Shown piece after piece: positions 37,058 to 49,799 of a stretch of DNA of 64,000 nt. The stretch's first letter is position 1, and every line of letters starts with the position of its first letter. A program made the position numbers and the translations under genes. The stretch is from Zerene cesonia (taxonomy: Eukaryota; Arthropoda; Insecta; Lepidoptera; Pieridae). The notes beneath the pieces were generated by a model that was not told where the DNA came from, made no database searches, and saw only the letters and a program-made list of their open reading frames with translations. The stretch is from the NCBI RefSeq assembly GCF_012273895.1, contig NC_052112.1, positions 1,612,001 through 1,676,000 of the forward strand. The letters are read 5' to 3'.

Positions 37058-37381
37058 GATACAGTCGGCAATGGAGCTGGTGGGACGCCTGATGGTAAGC
37101 GCTACCACCGCCCATGAACATTTGGAGAGGAATAAGGTCCATTGCAGACCTTACGCCTCTACATATGGATTGCCGACTTTTCGGGAAGGAATTAAGAAAG
37201 GATTGGCGATAGGAATAAAGGAAAGGACTGGGAAGGGTAAGGAAAAGGATATGGGCCTCCGGCTCCCCCACTCACCGAACGAAACACAGCAGAATGCTAT
37301 TTCACGCCGGTCTTCTGTGGGGGTGTGGTACTACCCCGGTGCGAGCTGGCCCAATTCGTGCCGAAGCGTGCTCGACTACCA
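37058..37381 (+). repeat. Unclassified interspersed repeat (family I), longest copy
   Basis: AGTCGGCAATGGAGCTGGTG through GTGGGGGTGTGGTACTACCC to GAAGCGTGCTCGACTACC. Reversed relative at 14452-14648; short pieces at 5462, 52078 and 62047. The open frame through it (37056-37394) is not a gene. Confidence 0.72.
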
Positions 37382-37941
37382 CATACAAAAATGATCAAAC
37401 AAAATGATCCAATTACGTATTTTTAACGATATCAATGATAGTCACTTTGAATTCGTGATAACTTGATTTTATTCCACACATCTCAGTTACACGAGATAAT
37501 GGGGATTCGAGGAGAGCTTAAAATTGAACGGCTCATAGAAACGAGAATTCAGACAATAGCCGTAAGATGTATGACGTAAAACATTAACAAGAGAGCTCAT
37601 ATAGGAGCAGTCTCGATCGTGAGCTTACACCGACATTATTTCATTAGACCAATAATTGATAGTCAACATTTTATGTTGTAACTTTAGATTGATAGCTCAT
37701 GTTACGTGTTAAACTCTGTAGCCATCTTGTGGGTGGCTGACATGGCGTTGTTATGATTTACAATATTCTCAATGAACAATATAAATGTGCCCGATTCATC
37801 ATTCAGTAATGAGACTCCGATTCATGAAACATGCTTTCAATCGTTTGAATAATGGTCGTCAATTGGAGTACTGGAAACTGAGCTAATTTACAAGCCGTAA
37901 TGATCTCTGTATCGAACCTTATTTCATGTGTTTATTGAAGA

Positions 37942-39056
37942 CTAGCTGCGCCCCGCGGTTTCACCCGCGTAAGTCCGTATTCCGTAGGAATATCGGGATA
38001 AAAAGTTGCCTATATNNNNNNNNNNNNNNNNNNNNNNNNNNNNNNNNNNNNNNNNNNNNNNNNNNNNNNNNNNNNNNNNNNNNNNNNNNNNNNNNNNNNN
38101 NNNNNNNNNNNNNNNNNNNNNNNNNNNNNNNNNNNNNNNNNNNNNNNNNNNNNNNNNNNNNNNNNNNNNNNNNNNNNNNNNNNNNNNNNNNNNNNNNNNN
38201 NNNNNNNNNNNNNNNNNNNNNNNNNNNNNNNNNNNNNNNNNNNNNNNNNNNNNNNNNNNNNNNNNNNNNNNNNNNNNNNNNNNNNNNNNNNNNNNNNNNN
38301 NNNNNNNNNNNNNNNNNNNNNNNNNNNNNNNNNNNNNNNNNNNNNNNNNNNNNNNNNNNNNNNNNNNNNNNNNNNNNNNNNNNNNNNNNNNNNNNNNNNN
38401 NNNNNNNNNNNNNNNNNNNNNNNNNNNNNNNNNNNNNNNNNNNNNNNNNNNNNNNNNNNNNNNNNNNNNNNNNNNNNNNNNNNNNNNNNNNNNNNNNNNN
38501 NNNNNNNNNNNNNNNNNNNNNNNNNNNNNNNNNNNNNNNNNNNNNNNNNNNNNNNNNNNNNNNNNNNNNNNNNNNNNNNNNNNNNNNNNNNNNNNNNNNN
38601 NNNNNNNNNNNNNNNNNNNNNNNNNNNNNNNNNNNNNNNNNNNNNNNNNNNNNNNNNNNNNNNNNNNNNNNNNNNNNNNNNNNNNNNNNNNNNNNNNNNN
38701 NNNNNNNNNNNNNNNNNNNNNNNNNNNNNNNNNNNNNNNNNNNNNNNNNNNNNNNNNNNNNNNNNNNNNNNNNNNNNNNNNNNNNNNNNNNNNNNNNNNN
38801 NNNNNNNNNNNNNNNNNNNNNNNNNNNNNNNNNNNNNNNNNNNNNNNNNNNNNNNNNNNNNNNNNNNNNNNNNNNNNNNNNNNNNNNNNNNNNNNNNNNN
38901 NNNNNNNNNNNNNNNNNNNNNNNNNNNNNNNNNNNNNNNNNNNNNNNNNNNNNNNNNNNNNNNNNNNNNNNNNNNNNNNNNNNNNNNNNNNNNNNNNNNN
39001 NNNNNNNNNNNNNNNATACATCCTTACAAACTTTCGCATTTATAATATTAGTAGGA
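37942..39056 (-). mobile_element. Lep1-like Helitron interrupted by assembly gap
   Basis: The left part is CTAGCTGCGCCCCGCGG to GTTGCCTATAT. The right part is CATCCTTACAAACTTTCGCA to TAGGA. The two ends are in the same orientation and fit one element lacking about 110 bp of its middle, with the gap between. Confidence 0.75.
38016..39015. other. Assembly gap, exactly 1000 N
   Basis: A round-number N run, so probably of unknown true length. Reading frames of 365-391 residues across it are artefacts. Confidence 0.98.
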
Positions 39057-39059
39057 TAG

Positions 39060-42000
39060 TAGGATTCGAATTTCGATTTATGCCTTTCTTAATATTGTAC
39101 GGCCTCACAAAGGGTTCGCTGTATCAGTATGAGAATCGAACAATAACTCTCAGTGATTGCAATATGTGGACCAAAGAATAGCACAGACCATTAAAAGCTA
39201 GCTATTACAGATAAAGTATGACGGTCGAGGAGCAGACGTGCTTCACGGCATCGAGATAGTCTCAGGTGTTCACACATGAAAAGCAACATAATCGGCATTT
39301 CTTCTGGACTCTACACCGTTCGTAATAAGGTCGCATTTGAGGTAACACCCGCGGTCGTGTCGGTTTTAGTTTATTGCTCACATTGTCATCAAGATTTGGA
39401 TTATGATAACGTGACCCGTGTAAACACAAAAGTAATGGCGCTCGGTTCACGGTCAAGTTTTAACTGTACCTGGAACTTGGGTATTGAGTCATGTTTTTCG
39501 GAGATAAGATGTAACTGCGTTGAGTTTGGAAGATTCGACTTTATGAACAGCGACGTTAAGGAAGACGAAGCAAGTCTACATTTACAAGTTTATTATCGTG
39601 GTCTTTCGAAACTCGAAGGAACTTAATGAACATTTATTAAATTTCTCACAGATTCAAGCATCAACATCAGATCGAAGACAGCCTGGCAAGCTAACGAAGA
39701 CAACTAATGTCAGGTTTGTAATAAATTAGACTACTATTTAAGGAGTTTTAATCTAATCGGATTTTGCCTATTGAAATAAGGAGCAGCATCAACAATTTAG
39801 CGTTTTAAGATCTCCCAATGATTGCAAATCAATGCAGTAATGCAACAAAGAGATCAGATACAGGAATCCCGAGACGATTGCTCTGTAACAAACGAATGCC
39901 ATATATAGCGCAAATCTCATTAAAGGCAGGTCGAGTCAACTTTGATATGGCCATGGTCGGGATACGATAAATATTTATTGGAGTGCAAATAAAATTAAGG
40001 ATCATAAAATGATGTACGTTTGTTTATAACAATATCATAATTTAATCTTTCTCGACCGCAATGAAGTTTATTGTTTGTTACTTTCAAGGAATTACTTATC
40101 TAATTTTAATCAATTAAGCGTCGATCTAGAAAGAAATAGAGATCGTCGATCTAGAAATCAAATAAATATCATAGCAATATATGAAAACCAATTGAACTAC
40201 ATACTGAAAATCGCTCTCAAAGTTCAAACAAGTCCCGCTAAGATAAATGGCCCGGTCCAGCTAACTGATGTTGCAATTCTAAATGTCCACTTTACAATTC
40301 AGTAACATCGTAGCTTAGGACGCGTTAGGATAACAGAAAAGCGGTAGCGGGAGCGATATTAACACGAAGCTAGTTTTTACCGCTTCCACTGGTCAACGTC
40401 AGAAGCATATCAGAAACTTCCAGGAAAGCTATCGACTTTACTGGAGCCAAAAGACTATCGCCAATACTTTTCACATTTCTTCAAAATGAACTATCAAATG
40501 TATTGTCTCTCGAAAAATAAATCAAGTAAAGATGTAAATAGTTAATTCAAAGGAACGATTACAGCGCGACTCGCTGCAATCGTGACAGCTTCCTTAAATT
40601 AAATACTCGTAAACAGCTACGCGAGTTGTAAGGAGAGACAGATGTGGTCGGTAATTGTATGTCTTGTAACGCTGAATTTTAGAGTTAAACGCAGATTGTT
40701 GGAATTGAAATAGCTTTACGTTTACCAATGGATGCGAGATCTTATACGCGACGTGCATATTCATTAGTGGTTAGGATTTGGTGAATTAATTTATCAATAG
40801 TTACAGGTTACATATAAGACTCTGGGAGAATGGTCAACAGAAGTATGTTTATTTATTTTCAACACTAAGATTAATTAATATTCTTAATTATAAACAAACT
40901 TCTTGACATTAAAATATTCATAAGACATATTTAAATGAAAATATAAGCGGTCCTAGAACCATAAATAAATTAGTTTGATCTAAAACCTTAGCCCAATATA
41001 ACGACTAAAATAACCTATAATTAACGCTTATCCAGTTCCCTTCACAAACACGAGATTTTAAGCAACCCAAAACCGTGAATGTGTGAGGCGTTGCGAAACT
41101 ATTTTAGTCAACTAGAATTATCCATTACCGCACACAAAACTAAAATTTACTGCTCAAAGGCTGACCCTTATGTTTATGCTAAGCAGCTATTCAAGACACG
41201 AGCTTCGTTATATTTGCATTGGCTACGAAAAAGCAAAACTATGACAACCAGTACGAAGCATGGCCGAAGATCGACTGGGCAAAGGCCAAAGGCAATTACG
41301 TTCTCAACTCCAAATTGTGTTTATGGACTGGCTTGTATATTGTACAGGAAATCGCAATGCTAGCCATATAAGAATAATATCTTGTGTATCATTTATTTGT
41401 TTTACTAAGGTTTACTGACAATCATTATTATAAGTGGACGTTATTTCAACAGTGAGTTGGTAAATTATCAACAGATTCCTATCGTTTGAGTTTCGAAGTC
41501 TCATAAATTAGATCGATCTCATCTTTCGCTACCAATTTTAGAAGCTGAGCAATATTCTAAGAAGCCTATCGTTATGATTCAGTTTCCTTTTATAATAGTG
41601 GAACTATGCAGGTAAAGGAACTTGGGGCAGACGCAAGCTATTGTTTTAAATTCGACCAAACCGGTCAGCAAGATAATAGCACCAAATACTCGCATGCCTT
41701 CCCGCCGGGCTTAACGAGAAATTCCTGCCGAAAGTCGGCAAATTTTGCTTTTATTTTAAAGAATCTTCACCGATTTATAAAAATTCACTTGCGAAAAAAA
41801 ACCAACTCATACTTTACGTAAATATTCTGACAAATTGTCTCTTACAGTGGTCACTTTTATGAAGTGAATGACGTTATAAATAAAGCGACATTTGGCAGGA
41901 CGAGACATGATATACAACCTGTATTAGCAATTTAAGATGAACCCTTTTAACGTCTTATGTATGTATAAAACTAAAAGGACGTTAATCTTTTTTCGTGTGG

Positions 42001-42940
42001 CTACCAACACGTTTTTGGAGTCAGGTTTTTTTGTAGCAGAAGAAATTGTAGCCTAACTAGGGGCACTAAAGTACAGATTTGATTGATGCATCCGATAACT
42101 TGTTTTTTGATCGTCCATTTATCGTATGCAAAGTCGAAAACCGGGTTCATAAAATCTTAAGAGGTTATCGTAAACGCCCGCTCGTGTATATCCGAAGGTT
42201 TTGGATGAATTGTCTTCGACAATAGTTTTCTGGGATCACGTACGAAATGATAATATGTTGTGAAGTTATCCACAGCTCTTTCCGCCTGTCGTAGACCGCT
42301 AACGAAGTAAGACGCCCGTGTGAGATTGTAAAATCCCTAATCACTGGCTGAGATCGGGTCCGTCAAAGAGCATTCCGAGACATCGCATAATAATGGTTGC
42401 ATTCAATGGTTCTATTATCTTTTATTGGTTTTCGGTTTTTCCTTTTGCGGCGAGATTCGTAGATGATATTTCGAAGATAGTTTTGAAATGGACATTATGG
42501 TGTATTAGATTTATGTTTTATGCTTTTTGTACGTGCCCCAGCGATGATGTATGAAACGGTTTCGATAACGTTTTCTGATGGGTTTGTGTGGGGATCTAAT
42601 GCAAACGTTACAATTAAATATTGTTCTATAGCCATTGACGTTTTGTGTATCCGTAATTCTGTAATCATTATCACATAGGTACTCAGCAAGAGGATTTAGG
42701 CTAAAATCCAAGTTTTTAATTTGCTATTTTAGTATAAATTGATTTTTGATTAAATTGTAAATCTGTGGAAATCATTTTAAGTATGGAGGCGGGCGTTGAC
42801 ACCTGTGCCATAGCTAATTTATGCTTTTATGGATGTAATAGTTAATTTTAGTTTAAGTACACTATTTTTCGTTCTACATAAATAATATTGTTTCTTTTTT
42901 TATCTTGCATAGGTTTCATCTATCAACTTTTTTATCCATT
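39060..42940. other. Unique intronic block with longer-than-average open frames
   Basis: I recognise no repeat in these 3.9 kb. A 116-codon plus-strand frame (39276-39626) has many cysteines but no motif I recognise. Another (41079-41363) is also unrecognised. Neither has convincing splice context. TTTCTCACA (39642-39650, TGTGAGAAA on minus) matches the Su(H) consensus. Confidence 0.4.
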
Positions 42941-42951
42941 CATATATAATA

Positions 42952-43157
42952 CTAGCAAACTCGGCGAACTCCGTTTCGCCACCAGATGGCTTCGTTTTTC
43001 CCGCTTTTCTGTTAAAATTTTTCCGGAATTTTCTTTGCTATAAACCTCACGACGCCCAAGACCTTTCCAACGAATGCAAAACCGTGGAAATCGGTTCGTG
43101 CGTTCTGGAGTTATAGCGTCAGGAAGGAAAACCCGACTTATTTTTATATAGTAGATA
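42952..43157 (-). mobile_element. Helitron-like or MITE-like repeat
   Basis: CTAGCAAACTCGGCGAACTC through CGTGGAAATCGGTTCGTGCG to TTTTTATATAGTAGA. From memory it is a widespread lepidopteran short repeat. The CTAG end suggests a reversed Helitron. Confidence 0.6.
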
Positions 43158-43159
43158 AT

Positions 43160-44770
43160 CTGAATAATCAGACGTGACAACCTATCATACAATAATTGTT
43201 ACCTTCGCATTAAAATAAAGGTCGATAAGGATGTTTTTTATTTTACCATATTTCGTATCTGTAAATATCAAGCACATAACATACGCTTTCGATAAAATTG
43301 TACAACTTATAAAGAAATTTCTGGACGAATTCTTTCAGATTTAAATGATAACGATCTAAGTGGGGACGTTGTCCAAAAAACATTATTTCTTCTCACGCCG
43401 AGTGCCGAGTCATCTCCAGCTAAGGAAGTGACTGCTATTAGCTTTGGAAAACAACTCAAATATTACCCTTTGGAGATCGGTTGTGAAATTGGGCTGTACT
43501 AAGAACGTCGCTTTTACGACCAGATTTCATAGCTACTGTGTTTTCAGTATACTAAAAATGAGTATTTTATATTTTTTAGTAATTTAAATACGTGTTGAAT
43601 TTTATTTTTATTTTTTAATTGTCGTAGATCCGGAATGGTGAATTCTTGTTTTTTCTTTTACATATTGTTTAATTAACATTCTCAATGTTTTATATTTCTT
43701 TTGTTAGATGACCATCATCGTAACACTAGACTCTAAAGTTAGAGTAATGAGATCAATTTTATTTGGGTACTCGTTATCTTTTTCCGGCGAAAGTTGCAAA
43801 TCGGAACAGCAATTTTGAAGATATTTTGAAATGACTTTTGAAATACAGTTGCACTTTCATTTTAGACAAACGTGTCATTATTTGATTTAATAGATATAGC
43901 AACAACAAGTTTATTATTCGAACAAAGTTATTTTAGAAGCACAGATTTTTAACATATATTTTGTCATTCTAAGATCCATGGAATTTAAATTAATAAGAAC
44001 TTCAGAGTTAATATTATATACCTACCTCACAGTAGTCGAATACGCGTGACCAAGCTAGTAAAAAAAGAAATGAATGTACAGAACATCCTTCATCAGAACT
44101 AAAGAGTTTTTATATGAAATCCGGCGTAACAAGGTAGTCAAGGGTGCGATTAAGCTAATGTCCTTCTGCTTTATCATAAACCGATTTACTTAGCTTCACT
44201 TAGGATAACTTAACAACCCGACTTAAGCAAGAAACTTTATAATTACATGGAAGTCATCATTTAACATTTAACAGTTATAATCGTATAATGAAACTTATTT
44301 AGGTGTAATTTATTTATTTAATTTTCTTGACTATTTCTATAAATAAAATCGTTTTATAAAACAAGTTTCAAATATAGCAAAAAGGTCGAAAATCGCGATA
44401 TTACTGATGGTAAAAAATTCGATCAAACTTCTATTATCATTTATACAATTTCCTTTAATATAATGAAATTGAGTAGTCAATTAGGGTTATTTTAGCATAA
44501 TCACTAAAAGCATTTTCTTAAAAATATATATACAATAAAAATAATCTTAACAAAGCATAATGAACCTAAATAAATAATCCATTCCAAAATTAATGACTCC
44601 CATAGAAACTAAAGCAAACACAAACGATTAATCACCATTTCACGAGCAAAGACAATGCGAATGACCATTTTGAGTGACACTCAACTGTTACTCAACAGTC
44701 CTTGCTGCGTTCGGTCACTCATCGGCTTTCACTTGACCGCAGCGTGTGAATTTTTCTATGGCAGATATCG
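43160..44770. other. AT-rich intronic DNA
   Basis: No repeat family, RNA gene or exon recognised. Confidence 0.45.
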
Positions 44771-44779
44771 TCAACCTTC

Positions 44780-44945
44780 TCAAACTCAAACATTTATTTA
44801 TTCAATTGGTCTTCTTATAGAAGCACTTCTGAATCGTCATAAGACATTATTATTACAGTTATTTACCGCCGGTTCGGAAAGCAGTTTCTACAGAGACGAG
44901 CCGGCAAACTCTGTAGCTGCTTTTCAAATCATGAACATTTTACAT
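44780..44945. repeat. Interspersed repeat (family L)
   Basis: AAACATTTATTTATTCAATT, TTCTTATAGAAGCACTTCTG, GGTTCGGAAAGCAGTTTCTA and CTCTGTAGCTGCTTTTCAAA recur at 51528-51690. Likely a retroposon 3' end; the 97-codon frame through it is not a gene. Confidence 0.65.
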
Positions 44946-45193
44946 TGATTCTACATGCAACGTAATATGCATGGACAATAATGGTTGCATAAAACTTTTC
45001 TGTCTTTATCTCTGAACTTTTTATAACGTTACATATACCTAAGTATATATAATAAATAGATTCAGCACCTGGTGTCATTTACATTATCGTTTTACGTCAA
45101 AACTATTTTAAAAACAGTCATACACACATATAAAATTACAAAAAATAAGGAATACATCTAACTATCGAAACAAAGCCCTACATCCTACTAATT

Positions 45194-45399
45194 TCCTACT
45201 AATATTATAAATGCGAAAGTTTGTACGGAAGTGTGTGTGTGTGTGTTTGTTGCTCTTTCACGCAAAAACTACTGAACCGATAGCAATGAAATTTGGTACG
45301 TAGACAGCTGGACAACTGGAATAACATATAGGCAACTTTTTATCCCGACATTCCTACGGGATATGGACATACGCGGGCAAAACCGCGGGGCGCAGCTAG
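45194..45399 (+). mobile_element. Lep1-like Helitron, plus orientation
   Basis: Full length, TCCTACTAATATTATAAATG to CGCAGCTAG before T, with a GT microsatellite near 45231. An extra TCCTACTAATT precedes it. Confidence 0.9.
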
Positions 45400-45941
45400 T
45401 AAGCTATAATACGCTTCGCTCGCTATTTTTACAAGGGTAAAAGCATAAATAGATTGAAACATTACTACAATAATACATCAAAACCGTCTATCTGTTTTGG
45501 GAAATCGGTTACTGCGCGTCTAAGTTCACACCGGGTTGTGTAACCTCGCTCAACAAATTACCCAAAATTGGGTACATTTATTTTATTGCTCTTATTCGCG
45601 AGTTACGCGTGTCGTAATATAATAAAGATACGTTCTGAATACGTATACGCTATAATGTAGTAACAATGAATTATAAGGCTTTTGTATACGTAAAGTTTTG
45701 GGGTTTTCTCTTTTACAAAAACAAGTTTAACAAGATTTGAAGATTGACTCTTAGTAGTTGACGTGATTGGTTTTGTCTAATTGAGATGAAAGTTTCCATA
45801 AATCCATAGTTTAGCACCCAAAATATTACTAATAACTCCCATCAGCTCTCATTTTCCAGTGTTAAAAATCTCAATTACTAAGGGCCCTACAAATCATTGA
45901 ATTATGTAAAATAATAAATAAACTACATGTTACACATATTA

Positions 45942-46132
45942 TCCTACTAATATTATAAATGCGAAAGTTTGTAAAGTTGTGTTTGTTGCTCTTTCACGCA
46001 AAAACTACTGAACCGATTGCAATGAAATTCGGTACGTAGACAGCTGGACAACTGGAATAACACATAGGCAAATTATCCCGAAACTCCTAGGGGATACGGA
46101 CTTACGCGGGCGAAACCGCGGGGCGCAGCTAG
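45942..46132 (+). mobile_element. Lep1-like Helitron, plus orientation
   Basis: Full length with small deletions (GTAAAGTTGTGTTTG; AAATTATCCCG) and a complete 3' hairpin (GCGGGCGAAACCGC) and CTAG. Confidence 0.9.
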
Positions 46133-46851
46133 TATAGAATAAAGGACAAAACTCGCGTATAATCAAACATTCTGATTTATATATTTAAGGCAGTACACTA
46201 AGCATTTCAAAACGTACATAAAAAACAACGCTCACAGACTTTATAAATAGACTAAATGGTGAACGAAAAAATTTCCCACAATAAAAAAAAAAGTAATTTT
46301 CTTATGACTCATAAGAAGCGTTTTAATATTTTGTAACTCGCTATTACACGAGAGCAACTGTTATGTATGGCTATTGGATTTTCACGCTCATCTTAATTGA
46401 TCTAGAACTTTCTGAGGGTCAATGACGTCATAGCTTCATATTTATGAATTTTGTACTCAACTGTAGCAGACTAACTAGTTTGAACGTTGCTTATATGGGA
46501 GGGGTATATAAGTAGAAAATATAATTATTCTTAACAAAAAAAAAATAGACCCCATACACACACATCAGATACACTAAATTTTATTTGACAAGGTAAAAAC
46601 CAGCTTCCAAATTAAAAAAAAATCATCATAATTGTTTCACCCCGTCAAAAGTCCTGAGGTAACAGACACAAAAAATACCATATAGAACCTCTTTTTTGAA
46701 GTCGTTTTAAAATCCTTTCAAGGTGACTAAATAGTAGCTCCACGGTAAAGGGATTTGACCTTATCTCGCCTTATAGACAAACATTTTTTAAGCACATTCA
46801 ATAGAAAAATCACATAGGAAATTAAGAAAATGTTATTACTCTTATATTTAA

Positions 46852-47071
46852 CTAGCATTTCATCCGCGGCTTTGCCCGCGTAGTTGCAGGAAAGAAAGAC
46901 CTGGTGTGTACCGGCAAAGTTCCAGTTCCCGTTAGATTTCCGCGATAAAAACTATCCTATGTCCTTTCTAGTATCTCAAACTATCACTGTAGCAAATTTC
47001 AACACGATCGGTTAAGCCGTTATTGAGTTATAAATAGTGTAACTAACACGACTTTCTTTTATATATAATAG
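46852..47071 (-). mobile_element. Helitron-like element, family C, reversed
   Basis: CTAGCATTTCATCCGCGGCT through AGCAAATTTCAACACGATCG to ACACGACTTTCTTTTATATA. It matches 3904-4125 in reverse. Confidence 0.75.
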
Positions 47072-47733
47072 ATATAGTCCCGTATAACAAGGTGTGTTTA
47101 TTCCAGAACCTTCTATAGAACTATCGTGGGTACAGCTACTTTACCACAGATAATTAATTTACTACCACAGATACAGAAATTTCTTCCCGAAACACACCTT
47201 GCATTCAGTATACAATAAGCTCTCCCCAACAGCTGTTAAACATCCAAAAACCATACAAAAAGCCATCCATTACCCGTTTACAGTCTATTAAACAATTGGA
47301 TACATAAAACTGTTTCACTGTCTGTCCGTTAAGTGTTACTTTAATAGCAAATGTTGACCGACATAACGACCTCGTAAAAATTTTAACAGCGGCCCTCTAT
47401 TTGGTTTATTATTTACAAATAAAAAGGCATATAGAATTCAATTAATATGGATTTAAAGAGTCATATTTCTGTATAGGAAACAGAATTAGTTATAACTAGA
47501 GATGATCTTTCTTTCGGTTGATTGAGCCGAAACTATAAATGCCGCATAGAGGCGCCATGCGCTGATACCTGCGCGTTTTCCTAAAACGATAAATTTAATA
47601 ATTGCTATATAGTCATGTCATATTATGATAGATGTGTTGTATTGATTAATCTGTGCTTTGTATATCCGTCATTGAAAATTAAAAAAAATCGGTAATATAC
47701 TTTTTAAATAATAGTAAACATCCTGCTATCCTA

Positions 47734-47931
47734 TCCTACTAATATCATAAATGCGAAAGTTTGTAAGGATGTGTGTGTTTGTAGCTCGTTCACGCCAAAA
47801 CTACTACACCGATTGCAATGAAATTTGGTACGTATACAGCTAGACAACTGGAATAACATATAGGCAACTTTTTATCCCGATATTACTACAGGATACGGAC
47901 TTACGCGTGTGAAACCGCGGAGCGCAGCTAG
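47734..47931 (+). mobile_element. Lep1-like Helitron, plus orientation
   Basis: Full length, TCCTACTAATATCATAAATG to GGAGCGCAGCTAG, here followed by A instead of T. Confidence 0.88.
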
Positions 47932-47964
47932 AATAAACAAATATCAATACTCTAACGACATCAC

Positions 47965-48131
47965 TACATAGTATGAAACTTAGTCGCTTCCCGCTGTCTG
48001 TCCATTACATTTATCTTCAAAACTACAAATTATGATGCGAGTTTTACAGATAGTGATTCAAGAGGACGGATAAATTGTACATATAACATGCCTAAATATA
48101 TCCGTACGAATCCGGGGCGGATAGCTAGTTG
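47965..48131 (+). mobile_element. Helitron-like family G, 3' part
   Basis: ATCACTACATAGTATGAAAC, AGTGATTCAAGAGGACGGAT and TACGAATCCGGGGCGGATAG then CTAG. Better copies are at 50976 and 62584. Confidence 0.6.
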
Positions 48132-48139
48132 AACTAATC

Positions 48140-49580
48140 CACGACAAATTCTAAACATAAATTAACTCATGGCATATGACACAAATAATCGCTTATTGTA
48201 ACGGGAAATGAATGCATTATGACGTCACCGAACTGTGCCGCCCGCCCACCAGCTATAGGTCACCGACACCGATGTCTATCTTTTATCTTTTATCTTTCAC
48301 ATCTATCGTGAGCGCTAAAAAATTACTTGCAAGTTCGGTTAGGCGATTGTCATAATAGATTAAATTTACTATGATAGATATCTTTTTGGTTCTTTTTGAC
48401 AGCTTACTAGCTTTTAAAGCATCTTTGTTTTTTATTATTGCTTTTATAACATATTTTAACAGTTTCGTCACTATATTAAACATAATAACTATAGAAATTT
48501 CAATAATTATCGTCCCGTATCTAATCGTTTTTATATAGGGACATGTTATCCAATTCAAACTGAACCAAGCTTAAACTATATCATTCAATAGCGTTTCGCT
48601 CCAGCTTCGTAATACATATATACAGCATCATTGATTACGTACGTATCCAATGGTGAAAGAATGATTTAAATCGGTCCAGTAATTCCTGAGATAAGCGTGT
48701 ACAGATAAAAATCTGCAGCTTAATATCGTTGTTGTACACTTGCAACACACACATAAACAATCATAACTTACAAAAAATAAAGTTAAAAAAATACTAAAAA
48801 AACACGCTTTAATGATATGGACCAACTAAAAAACTACTTCACCTATACAGAGTATACCGCATAAGGAAATTATTTAATCCTGGCAATCCTAATCTATTAT
48901 CCTAATACGATAAACTCGTGATTATATGAATAATCACCGATCCTTGATAAGTGTACAAAGTTTGAATTAAATCTGTCCGTTTAAAGTGGGTCAAAATCGA
49001 GTCTAAAAGAGTTGATTACACTCAAACATACAGGCAAAACTCTTCCCTCTAATGAATCAAGTCTGTTTAAAAATCGATTGTTTTAAAAAATGTTAGTATT
49101 CCAAAAGAAAATCCGATCGTGGATACATCAACTATAATAAGTATACATAATCAGAGCATTCCGCACGTAACGACGGTCCTCTCACCTCCGTATCTGGTGC
49201 TTCCATACAGGGCAGCGATTTTAATGAGCCCTGCAATGATGGATACAAAGCCGCGGCAACCGTACTAGCGTTTTTATTTCGCTCCGGCGAGTTGCGATCG
49301 AGAATAACTCGATTTGTAATCGTCCAAAAACGAGGGTTAATTCGATCGCATTCAAACGAGGTTTAGTTGTCATTTGATCCTCATTTTAAATTATGGAGTG
49401 GAAGCTCCCCCCAGACACTCCGGTGATTTTTTTTTGATAAAAGAATTATTGGTTATGAGGTTCACTTATTATGTTTATTGCAGTATTTACTAAGGTTTTA
49501 TTCGTGCTAATTCGAGGATCACTCGAATAAGTTTCGCAATGATAAAACGATTATTAAACTTAGCTTCGATTTGATAATAC
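48140..49580. other. Intronic DNA with a diverged family K fragment
   Basis: A decayed family K segment lies at about 48900-49040 (ACCGATCCTTGATAAGTGTA, TTTAAAGTGGGTCAAAATCG). A perfect CRE palindrome TGACGTCA is at 48220-48227 in a GC-rich patch. The 91-codon minus frame at 48283-48558 looks like chance. Nothing else recognised. Confidence 0.45.
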
Positions 49581-49590
49581 AGACTTTTTT

Positions 49591-49792
49591 ACACGCTTTT
49601 TATTAGCTTCACCTGTATGTTTGTTTGTATGTTTGTTTGTAACCGACTTCTTTGGGCGCGATTTTGACCCACTTTAAACGGCCAGATTTCGTTCAAACTT
49701 TGTAGATTTATTGAGGACCGATGACAATACACTAATTTGATAAAATTATTCCATTTTTCAATTTGCAAAATATGATTTTTGTTAAAGCGTGT
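49591..49792 (-). mobile_element. MITE-like repeat, family K, copy 3, reversed
   Basis: Begins ACACGCTTTTTATTAGC and ends TGTTAAAGCGTGT on the plus strand, short inverted termini. Its interior nearly matches copies 1 and 2 (reversed), implying recent activity. Confidence 0.75.
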
Positions 49793-49799
49793 TTTATAG

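Noticed and set aside
37056..37394. 112-codon plus-strand frame
   Set aside because: It lies in the family I interspersed repeat; a reversed copy at 14452 is not preserved as coding.
37926..39181. Frames of 365-391 residues
   Set aside because: They run through the N gap; almost all residues are undetermined.
41079..41363. 94-codon plus-strand frame
   Set aside because: No recognisable domain or coding signal; left as unexplained intron sequence.
48283..48558. 91-codon minus-strand frame with a hydrophobic segment
   Set aside because: AT-rich composition, no motif, no splice context; likely chance.
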